Positions 1 to 5,350 of a stretch of DNA of 5,350 bases are shown piece by piece. A program made the translations under genes and the position numbers. Origin of the DNA: Cellvibrionales bacterium UBA7375 (GTDB lineage Bacteria; Pseudomonadota; Gammaproteobacteria; Pseudomonadales; Porticoccaceae); the NCBI GenBank assembly GCA_002469845.1, contig DKNZ01000061.1, forward strand, positions 7,078 to 12,427, written 5' to 3'. The first letter of the stretch is position 1. The number at the start of each line of letters is the position of its first letter. The notes beneath the pieces are model-generated. The model made no database searches. It saw only the letters and a list, made by a program, of their open reading frames with translations, and had not been told where the DNA came from.

Positions 1-1146
1 GCGGACTGGATTGCCAATGGTAATCGCCGTGATGATTCAGCTATTTTGTATCGCTCTAATGCCCAGTCACGGGTGTTAGAGGCGGCACTATTACAGGCTG
101 AGATTCCCTATCGTATTTATGGCGGTCAGCGGTTTTATGAGCGCTTTGAAATTAAAAATGCCCTGTGTTATTTGCGTATGATGCTTAATTGTCATGACGA
201 TGTTGCCTTTGAGCGGGTAGTCAACATACCGCCCAGGGGTATTGGTGATCGTACCCTAGAGCAAATCCGTGAGTTGAGTCGCGCCAGTGGTTGTTCGCTT
301 TGGGAGGCTTCGAACACCATGGTGAATGAAAAACGTCTGACGGCCAGAGCGGCTAACTCGGTATCTGGCTTTATGGTATTGATCAATGAAATGAGTGGCC
401 AGTTGGATGAGTTGCCCTTATCAGAACAGGCTGAAAATGCTATTCAGCACAGTGGTTTGGTGGATATGCACCGCCGCGAAAAAGGCGAGCGTGGGCAGGC
501 GCGTGTGGAAAACCTTGAAGAGCTTGTGAATGCCTGTAAAAACTTTGAGGCGGAGGACAGCGATGCCCCTGTGTTGCCGCAGTTTTTAGATCAGGTCGCC
601 TTAGATGCGGGTGATCGACAGGCGGAGCAAGATGAAGATGCGGTTCAATTAATGACCTTGCACAGCGCCAAAGGCTTGGAGTTCCCCATGGTCTTTTTGG
701 CCGGTATGGAAGAGAATTTATTCCCGCACAAAATGTCGATTGATGAGCCGGGTCGGCTAGAAGAGGAGCGCCGACTGGCCTATGTGGGCATTACCCGTGC
801 CATGCAAAAGCTGACTATGACTTTTGCTGAAACACGTTCCACTTATGGTACAGAGTCGTTTAATTCGGTATCGCGCTTTATTCGCGATATCCCCAAAGAG
901 GTGGTTGAAGAGGTTAGACTGCATAATAGTATATCTCGCCCCACTACCTATGCCGCGCCACGCATTAGCGATGAGGGCAGTGATACAGGGTTTCAGCTAG
1001 GACAACAGGTGCGGCACAATGTGTATGGCGATGGCATTATTTTAAACTTTGAGGGCAATGGGCCGCGGGCGCGAGTGCATGTCGCATTTGATGATGTAGG
1101 GACTAAAATACTTATATTGGCATCGGCTAATTTAGCTGCCCTTTAA
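1..1146 (+). CDS. uvrD: DNA helicase II UvrD, C-terminal part (5' end outside window)
   Basis: This is an SF1A 3'-5' helicase that unwinds DNA after UvrABC incision and in mismatch repair. The frame is open from base 1 with no start, so the gene is cut by the window edge. The 381 residues present match roughly the second half of the ~720-residue E. coli protein, so the ATPase Walker A and B motifs lie off-window. Visible in order: the YRSNAQSR segment of domain 2A (residues 17-24), PYRIYGGQRFYER leading into domain 2B, the 2B GIG motif (residues 80-82) that contacts duplex DNA in UvrD/PcrA, motif V with TLHSAKGLEF (655-684), GMEENLFPH, and motif VI EEERRLAYVGITRA (760-801) with its ATP-contacting arginines. 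From about 988 to the end lies a small Tudor-like C-terminal domain (GQQVRHNVYGDGII...), as in E. coli UvrD and PcrA. Rep is less likely because of this tail. No frameshift or lesion is seen. The TRAP binding-protein gene follows after 40 bp and may be co-transcribed. Confidence 0.95.
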   Translation, partial: ADWIANGNRRDDSAILYRSNAQSRVLEAALLQAEIPYRIYGGQRFYERFEIKNALCYLRMMLNCHDDVAFERVVNIPPRGIGDRTLEQIRELSRASGCSLWEASNTMVNEKRLTARAANSVSGFMVLINEMSGQLDELPLSEQAENAIQHSGLVDMHRREKGERGQARVENLEELVNACKNFEAEDSDAPVLPQFLDQVALDAGDRQAEQDEDAVQLMTLHSAKGLEFPMVFLAGMEENLFPHKMSIDEPGRLEEERRLAYVGITRAMQKLTMTFAETRSTYGTESFNSVSRFIRDIPKEVVEEVRLHNSISRPTTYAAPRISDEGSDTGFQLGQQVRHNVYGDGIILNFEGNGPRARVHVAFDDVGTKILILASANLAAL

Positions 1147-1173
1147 CCGGCGGTAACAACAGAACATAAAGAT

Positions 1174-1179
1174 TGAGGA
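1174..1179 (+). promoter_or_regulatory. Ribosome binding site of the TRAP binding protein gene
   Basis: TGAGGA contains a GAGG core (1175-1178) that ends 8 nt before the ATG at 1187. This ideal spacing decides for 1187 over the in-frame ATG six codons further in. The 40-bp gap that contains it shows no clear terminator hairpin, so readthrough from uvrD is plausible. Confidence 0.7.
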
Positions 1180-1186
1180 TTAGAAT

Positions 1187-2275
1187 ATGCGAATTTTATT
1201 ATGGATGACACTGGTCCTGCTACTGACCAGTTGTGGTGATAAAGACAGCAATCAGGCGCAGGGCGATAATGCCTCGCAACAGCAGGTATATAAATGGAAG
1301 TTGGTGACTTCATGGCCGAAGAATTATCCGGGTTTGGGCACTGCGCCGGAAAACTTTGCTAAAAAAGTCGAGGCTATGAGTAATGGCCGCCTACAGATAA
1401 AAGTATTTGGTGCAGGGCAGTTAGTGCCAGCGCTACAGGTGTTTGATGCCGTATCTCAGGGTACGGCGCAAATGGGTCATAGTGGCGCGTATTTTTGGAC
1501 TGGCAAAAATAAGGCAACGGCGTTCTTTACCTCTACGCCCTTTGGCTTAAATGCCCAAGAAATGAATGCTTGGTTGCACTACGGTGGTGGCCTCGAGTTA
1601 TGGCGCGAACTTTATGCGCCGTTTAACTTGGTGCCCTTTGCCGGTGGCAATACTGGGGTTCAAATGGCGGGTTGGTTTAATCGAGAAATTAATTCGATGG
1701 CCGATATTAAAGGTCTTAAAATGCGGATTCCCGGCTTAGGCGGCGATGTGATCACTCGCGCGGGCGGTGAATCGGTGAATATCCCTGGGGGCGAACTCTA
1801 TACCGCTATGCAGACCGGCGTTATTGATGCTACCGAATGGGTTGGGCCCTACAATGATCTAGCTTTCGGTTTTCATCAGGTGGCTAAATATTATTATTAT
1901 CCCGGTTGGCATGAGCCTGGCTCTAGCCTTGAGCTAACCGTGAACAAGCCGGCCTATGAAGCACTGCCGGCGGATCTTCAGGCAATTATTGAAACGGCCG
2001 CTCGCGCTGTGAATCAGGACATGCTGGACGAATATACCGCGCGCAATAATCAGGCCCTTGAAGAGTTAGTTAATGTCCATGGTGTTGAAGTTAGAAAATT
2101 GCCCGATGAAGTGATTGAAGAGTTGCGTAAGCTTTCCGCTGAGGCGGTAAGTGATTTAACGGCAGATAATGACTTTGCTCAGCGGGTGGCGCAATCTGTA
2201 GAAGCATTTAAACGTCAAGCTAAGGCTTATCATGGAATTTCTGAAGAGGCGTTTTATAAGGCAAGGCAACAATAG
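1187..2275 (+). CDS. TRAP transporter solute-binding protein, DctP family, TakP-like (probable 2-oxoacid/monocarboxylate receptor), putative lipoprotein
   Basis: This 362-residue protein is an extracytoplasmic receptor that would deliver an organic acid to a sodium-driven TRAP permease. The start is set by a GAGG site 8 nt upstream. Residues 1-16 form a short signal peptide ending in a lipobox, LTSC (Cys16), followed by a hydrophilic Q/N/S/D-rich linker (about 17-33). The mature fold begins at YKWKLVTSWPKNYPGLGT (35-52). Family motifs follow: LVPALQVFDAVSQGTAQMGH (79-98), Q159, the conserved-arginine motif KMRIPGLGG (Arg180), DATEWVGPYND (214-224, Trp218) and YYYYPGWHEPGSS (235-247, Trp241, Glu243). 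These are the hallmarks of the group of Rhodobacter TakP, a pyruvate/2-oxoacid and cation-binding receptor. The long helical C-terminus (about 260-362) is also usual there. The substrate is inferred from family resemblance only; lactate or another monocarboxylate is possible. No DctQ or DctM gene adjoins it: uvrD lies upstream and trkH converges 5 bp downstream. Calling it simply dctP would wrongly imply C4-dicarboxylates. Confidence 0.9.
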   Translation: MRILLWMTLVLLLTSCGDKDSNQAQGDNASQQQVYKWKLVTSWPKNYPGLGTAPENFAKKVEAMSNGRLQIKVFGAGQLVPALQVFDAVSQGTAQMGHSGAYFWTGKNKATAFFTSTPFGLNAQEMNAWLHYGGGLELWRELYAPFNLVPFAGGNTGVQMAGWFNREINSMADIKGLKMRIPGLGGDVITRAGGESVNIPGGELYTAMQTGVIDATEWVGPYNDLAFGFHQVAKYYYYPGWHEPGSSLELTVNKPAYEALPADLQAIIETAARAVNQDMLDEYTARNNQALEELVNVHGVEVRKLPDEVIEELRKLSAEAVSDLTADNDFAQRVAQSVEAFKRQAKAYHGISEEAFYKARQQ

Positions 2276-2280
2276 GTTAA

Positions 2281-2310
2281 TTATTTGCGCCAAAATGTTG
2301 GGGTAAATAA
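2281..2310. terminator. Hairpin candidate at convergent gene ends (possible bidirectional terminator)
   Basis: TTATTT (2281-2286) pairs with AAATAA (2305-2310). The stem continues through a G-T and a C-G pair, has one G-G mismatch, then CCAA (2290-2293) pairs with TTGG (2298-2301) around an AATG tetraloop. It covers the last codons and stop of trkH and begins 6 bp after the stop of the TRAP gene, which is where both convergent transcripts should end. Against a classical intrinsic terminator, the lower stem is AT-only and neither strand has a clean run of T after it. It could instead act as an mRNA 3'-end stabiliser, or be chance. Confidence 0.35.
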
Positions 2311-3729
2311 AACCAGCAGGGTAAAGATTTCTAACCGACCCAGCAGCATGCCCCAGCACAGTACCCATTTGGCAAAGCCACCAATATCCCCATAATTGGT
2401 GGCTACAGCGCCCAAACCCGGACCTAGGTTATTCAGTGATGCCGCAGTGGCAGACCATGCGGTGTCGTAATCTAGTCCGGTAGCTAGCAGTAAAAGCACC
2501 ATCAGGTAGAAAATTGCTAAATACACGCCCATAAAGGCCCAGATGGCGTCAACCACTCTTGTCGGTACGGTGCGATTGCGAATCTTAATAGGCAATAGTG
2601 CATTGGGATGAACTAAACGATAAATTTCTCTTACCCCCTGTTTGGCCAAAATCAGCATACGGCCAATTTTTATACCGCCGCCGGTCGAGCCGGCACAGGC
2701 GCCAAAAAAGGATAAAAAGATTAAAAAGAACGGTAAAAAGCTGGGCCAATTATGAAACTCACTGGTGGTAAAGCCGGTGGTGGTCATTATGGAAATTAGC
2801 TGGAAAGCGCCCTGCCGTATACTTTCATTACGATCAAAGGTACCGCTGTAATACAGATAACAACAGGTAATTATCGCGCCTACTAGCAATAAAAATAGAT
2901 ACAATCGCGCTTCGGGGTCAGCCCAGTACATACTGGGACGGAGGCTGTGCCAGGCATGAAAGTGCAGGGCAAAATTCAGGCCCGCAATAATCATAAAAAA
3001 ACAGCAAATGGCCATAATGGCGCTGTTATCAAAAAAACCAATACTGGCATCATGGGTGGAAAAGCCACCTATGGATACCGTAGAAAAACTATGGCTAATG
3101 GCGTCAAAGCCGCTCATACCGGCGCCCCAATAGGCCAGCGCACAGGCAATGGTTAGGCATAAATAAATTCTAAACAGCACATTGGCGGTTTCAGTAATTC
3201 GCGGGGTTAGTTTTGAATCTTTCATGGGCCCCGGGGTTTCAGCGCGGTAAATTTGCATGCCGCCCACACCTAGCATGGGCAAAATAGCTACAGCGATAAC
3301 CACAATACCTATACCACCCAACCACTGTAGCTGTTGGCGGTAATAGAGAATAGATTTTGGCAAATTATCCAAGCCAGCTATAACCGTGGCGCCGGTGGTG
3401 GTTAGCCCTGAAATGGATTCGAATAAGGCATCTATAAAGTTTAACTGCAGGGCTTCAGACAGCATGAGTGGTAGCGAGCCAAAGGAGCTAAGCACTAGCC
3501 AGAAGAACACCGTGACCACAAAGCCATCTCTGGTTCTAAGCTCGCCTTTGGAGCCTCTTGAGGGCAGCCAAAAAATTAACCCCACTAAAAAAGTAATGGC
3601 AAAAGCTATAAAGAAGGTATGTGAGGTGTTTTCGCCGTATAGGAGCGCAACCAAAACCGGCGTCAGCATACTTAGGCTAAAGATAATCAATAGCATGCCT
3701 AGAACCCGTGCGATGATGGCAAAATGCAT
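2281..3729 (-). CDS. trkH: Trk potassium uptake system membrane subunit TrkH
   Basis: This is the potassium-translocating inner-membrane subunit of the Trk system, gated by TrkA. Its 482 residues match the 483 of E. coli TrkH, so it is full length. The protein has the four-fold M1-P-M2 plan of the SKT superfamily, with hydrophobic segments near residues 6-32, 37-55, 70-92, 133-155, 183-204, 236-258, 275-296, 331-345, 393-418 and 450-476. All four selectivity-filter loops are visible: TTTGAT (110-115), SIGGFST (219-225), TTTGFTT (316-322) and NNLGPGLG (433-440). The glycine-rich intramembrane gating loop of the third repeat is present (GACAGSTGGGIKIGR, 343-357), as is the conserved pore-blocking arginine of the last helix (Arg465 in LGRLEIF). 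The start ATG lies 14 bp after the trkA stop, so the two form an operon. It converges on the TRAP binding-protein gene. TrkG is a near-identical alternative; linkage and length favour TrkH. Confidence 0.96.
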   Translation of the reverse strand: MHFAIIARVLGMLLIIFSLSMLTPVLVALLYGENTSHTFFIAFAITFLVGLIFWLPSRGSKGELRTRDGFVVTVFFWLVLSSFGSLPLMLSEALQLNFIDALFESISGLTTTGATVIAGLDNLPKSILYYRQQLQWLGGIGIVVIAVAILPMLGVGGMQIYRAETPGPMKDSKLTPRITETANVLFRIYLCLTIACALAYWGAGMSGFDAISHSFSTVSIGGFSTHDASIGFFDNSAIMAICCFFMIIAGLNFALHFHAWHSLRPSMYWADPEARLYLFLLLVGAIITCCYLYYSGTFDRNESIRQGAFQLISIMTTTGFTTSEFHNWPSFLPFFLIFLSFFGACAGSTGGGIKIGRMLILAKQGVREIYRLVHPNALLPIKIRNRTVPTRVVDAIWAFMGVYLAIFYLMVLLLLATGLDYDTAWSATAASLNNLGPGLGAVATNYGDIGGFAKWVLCWGMLLGRLEIFTLLVLFTPTFWRK

Positions 3730-3740
3730 CTTAGGCGTTT

Positions 3741-3746
3741 CCCTTA
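3741..3746 (-). promoter_or_regulatory. Ribosome binding site of trkH overlapping the trkA stop codon
   Basis: On the minus strand the trkA stop reads TAAGGG, and its AAGGG forms a Shine-Dalgarno-like core. There are 11 nt between its last G (3741) and the trkH ATG (3729-3727), slightly longer than ideal. Because ribosomes ending trkA sit on this site, translational coupling of the two subunits is likely (inference). Confidence 0.5.
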
Positions 3747-5126
3747 GAAGAAGCTAAAGCCGACCGAGAACAGTTTCTCGACCGCTTTGGTTTTTTCTTT
3801 ATCCACCACAAACACAATGACATGGTCGCCACTTTGAATCACAGTGTCATGGTGGGCAATCATCACTTCGCCGTCGCGCACTAGGGCGGCTAGTGTTGCC
3901 CCTGGTGGTGATTTAATATCTTCAATGGCGCGGCCGACAACTTTCGAACTTTTTTCGTCTCCATGAACAATAAATTCAAGGGCTTCTGCGGCGCCGCGAC
4001 GCAGTGAATGCACGCTTTCTGTGTCCCCTTTACGCACATGGGCCAGCAGTGAACTAATGGTTGATTGCTGGGGGGATATGGCGATATCAATTTCTCCGCC
4101 TTGCATTAAATCAGCATAGACGGGGTTGCTAATTAGGGTCATTACCTTTCTTGCGCCTAAACGCTTGGCCAACAATGAAGCCATAATGTTGGTTTCATCA
4201 TCATTGGTAAGGGCAATAAATACATCGGTTTTATCAATATTTTCGTCCAGAAGTAATTCTTGATCGGTGGCTGAGCCACGAAGAACCACCGTTTTATCAA
4301 GTTGTTCTGACAGTAATTCTGCTCGGGTATCAGAAAATTCGATAATTTTAATATTGTAGTCGTCTTCTAGGGCTTTACTAAGGCGGAAGCCAATATTACC
4401 CCCGCCGGCAATAACCAATTGGCGATAGGGTTTTTCTAAGCGACGCAGTTCACTCATTACTTTGCGGATATTCTTTTTGGCGGCGATAAAAAATACTTCA
4501 TCACCATCTTCAATTACTGTTTCCCCCGTTGGGCAAATAGCGCCGCCCTTGCGGTAAATAGCCGCCACGCGAGCATCGATATTGGGCATATGCTCTCTAA
4601 AAGCACGTAGTCTTTGGCCGACCAATGGGCCATCTTCAACCGCGCGCAAGCCAACCAGCTGAATAACGCCATCGGCAAAGTCCAACACCTGCAGGGCACC
4701 GGGCTGTTCAATAAGTTTTTGGATATAATTGGTAACCACCTGTTCAGGGGTAATCATCACATCAACTGGCATATGCTTGTCGTTAAAAAGCTTGTTTTTG
4801 TATTCGGGATTACTGTAATTGCGAGAGCGTACGCGAGCGATTTTGGTCGGCGTGTGGAACATTGAGTAGGCTACCTGACAGGCGACAATATTAACTTCAT
4901 CGCTGCGCGTAACGGCAACAATCATATCGGCATCTTCTATCCCAGCACTGACTAAAACATCTGGATAACAGCCCGTGCCCACAATGGTTCGCACATCGAG
5001 CCTATCTTGTAGGGCCCTTAGGACGTTCGCGTCAATATCAACAATGGTTATGTCATTATTTTCTCGCGCTAAATTTTCTGCCAGCGTAGCGCCGACTTGA
5101 CCCGCTCCAACTATTACTATTTTCAT
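3744..5126 (-). CDS. trkA: Trk potassium uptake system regulatory subunit TrkA (peripheral, NAD(H)/nucleotide-binding)
   Basis: TrkA is the cytoplasmic RCK/KTN protein that binds nucleotides and opens or closes the TrkH pore. Its 460 residues match E. coli TrkA (458). It is a tandem duplication of RCK_N plus RCK_C. The first Rossmann fold starts at residue 1 (MKIVIVGAGQVGATLAENLA, GxGxxG at 7-12, acidic strand-2 end near Asp30), with VGTGCYPDVL and ADMIVAVTRSDE (66-77) following. The first RCK_C spans about 140-220. The second Rossmann fold starts near 236 (QLVIAGGGNIGFRLSKALE, GGGNIG at 241-246, Glu263), with RGSATDQELL and TDVFIALTNDDETNIMASLLAKR after it. The second RCK_C is about 375-455. 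The start is certain because the Rossmann strand begins at once, as in E. coli. Upstream Shine-Dalgarno sequence is weak. It lies 47 bp after rsmB and 14 bp before trkH. No lesion is seen; both nucleotide motifs look intact. Confidence 0.97.
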   Translation of the reverse strand: MKIVIVGAGQVGATLAENLARENNDITIVDIDANVLRALQDRLDVRTIVGTGCYPDVLVSAGIEDADMIVAVTRSDEVNIVACQVAYSMFHTPTKIARVRSRNYSNPEYKNKLFNDKHMPVDVMITPEQVVTNYIQKLIEQPGALQVLDFADGVIQLVGLRAVEDGPLVGQRLRAFREHMPNIDARVAAIYRKGGAICPTGETVIEDGDEVFFIAAKKNIRKVMSELRRLEKPYRQLVIAGGGNIGFRLSKALEDDYNIKIIEFSDTRAELLSEQLDKTVVLRGSATDQELLLDENIDKTDVFIALTNDDETNIMASLLAKRLGARKVMTLISNPVYADLMQGGEIDIAISPQQSTISSLLAHVRKGDTESVHSLRRGAAEALEFIVHGDEKSSKVVGRAIEDIKSPPGATLAALVRDGEVMIAHHDTVIQSGDHVIVFVVDKEKTKAVEKLFSVGFSFF

Positions 5127-5137
5127 GATTGCTCTGC

Positions 5138-5160
5138 ACTTTTTAGCTACTTTTTAGCTA
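5138..5160. repeat. Perfect 11-bp tandem repeat, two copies, in the trkA leader
   Basis: On the plus strand CTTTTTAGCTA occurs at 5139-5149 and again at 5150-5160, and the preceding A (5138) extends the period by one base. On the trkA coding strand this reads TAGCTAAAAAG twice, ending 12 nt before the ATG. Each unit has an A5 tract and the palindrome TAGCTA. The 11-bp period places the two A-tracts about one helical turn apart. It lies entirely between the rsmB stop and the trkA start. It may influence DNA bending, translation initiation through an A-rich leader, or be a simple replication-slippage duplication. Confidence 0.9.
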
Positions 5161-5173
5161 TATTAAGCCCTTA

Positions 5174-5350
5174 TCAACTGTTTTTCTGTAGACGCGAATG
5201 ATAAAAACCATCGCCGCCTTTTGCTGAGGGGAATATCTGCCTGCCGTACTCTGTGGCTTGTCCCCAGTCTGCCTCAATTTTTACCAGTGAGGCATCTTTA
5301 TTTGTTGCCAAAAACTGTGCTACCACCTGGTCATTCTCCTGAGGTAGGAC
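5174..5350 (-). CDS. rsmB: 16S rRNA m5C967 methyltransferase RsmB, C-terminal 58 residues (5' part outside window)
   Basis: The minus strand is open from the right window edge to a TGA at 5176-5174, giving 58 residues. They begin VLPQENDQVVAQFL and end KGGDGFYHSRLQKNS. This fits the tail of RsmB (Sun/Fmu), which methylates C967 of 16S rRNA. In that family the sequence TCSVLP(E)EN carries the catalytic cysteine, so that cysteine would lie two codons beyond the window edge. The E. coli ending has the equivalent GDGFFYAKL pattern, where the GDGF(F/Y) stretch is typical of m5C rRNA methyltransferases. The middle (about residues 15-45) is variable, as in the family. Position supports the call: rsmB directly precedes trkA in E. 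coli and Pseudomonas. The gap to trkA is 47 bp, so trkA may be partly transcribed from the rsmB operon. Only the tail is visible, so integrity of the rest cannot be judged. Confidence 0.88.
   Translation of the reverse strand, partial: VLPQENDQVVAQFLATNKDASLVKIEADWGQATEYGRQIFPSAKGGDGFYHSRLQKNS

Noticed and set aside
1181..1186. TAGAAT as a -10 box just before the TRAP gene ATG
   Set aside because: A start there would fall after the initiation codon and would leave out the good ribosome site; no -35 partner is evident.
1888..1902. Run of four tyrosine codons (TATTATTATTAT) in the TRAP binding protein as a possible repeat-slippage site
   Set aside because: The aromatic stretch before PGWHEPG appears to be a family feature of TakP-like receptors, and the run is too short to call a phase-variable repeat.
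2156..2368. Minus-strand open frame across the convergent junction
   Set aside because: It overlaps the TRAP gene tail and the trkH end in another frame, has no convincing ribosome site and resembles nothing known to me.
2947..3156. Open frames antisense to trkH and trkA (also 3386-3757 and 4614-4865, plus strand)
   Set aside because: Their translations have no recognisable domain or composition of a real protein, and they lie fully opposite strongly conserved trkH and trkA codons.
3761..3784. Inverted repeat CGAGAA-CAGT-TTCTCG (3765-3780) flanked by two CGACCG copies near the trkA 3' end
   Set aside because: It lies inside conserved TrkA coding sequence (EKLFSVG), has a stem of only 6 bp and is not followed by a T-run on the minus strand. 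Chance within coding DNA is the simpler explanation.
5156..5182. Possible trkA promoter: TTGATA and TAATAT on the minus strand
   Set aside because: The two boxes are only about 6 bp apart, and no acceptable -35 lies 16-18 bp upstream of TAATAT. AT-rich spacer sequence explains it.

Overview
The window holds ordinary housekeeping and transport genes, densely packed, from what looks like a gammaproteobacterium. The evidence is protein similarity recalled from memory: the UvrD, TrkA, TrkH and RsmB sequences all resemble their Escherichia coli/Pseudomonas counterparts, and the rsmB-trkA order is a known gammaproteobacterial arrangement. The moderate, near-balanced base composition and the presence of a TRAP-type binding protein would suit a marine or aquatic member (for example a Cellvibrionales-like lineage), but that is inference only.

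Layout. The plus strand carries the 3' part of uvrD (1-1146, cut by the left edge) and, 40 bp later, a lipoprotein-type TRAP transporter solute-binding protein of the TakP/2-oxoacid-like group (1187-2275). The minus strand carries, in transcription order, the 3' end of rsmB (5350-5174, cut by the right edge), trkA (5126-3744) and trkH (3729-2281). The two blocks converge, with only 5 bp between the stop codons of the TRAP binding protein and trkH. A 30-nt hairpin candidate lies over the last codons of trkH.

How the genes relate. TrkA and TrkH are the NAD(H)/nucleotide-binding regulatory subunit and the membrane channel-like subunit of one potassium uptake system, and their 14-bp spacing indicates one operon, perhaps read through from rsmB (47-bp gap). 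UvrD (DNA helicase II, repair) and the TRAP binding protein have no obvious functional link. The binding protein has no TRAP membrane subunit beside it on its 3' side, so its transport partner must be encoded elsewhere, or it works alone.

Non-coding space is minimal: 40, 5, 14 and 47 bp. No RNA gene, mobile element, CRISPR array or phage-like region is visible. The most notable small signals are a perfect 11-bp tandem repeat with two A5 tracts just upstream of trkA, the hairpin at the convergent junction, and the apparently orphan lipidated TRAP receptor. I see no undescribed multi-gene system here.
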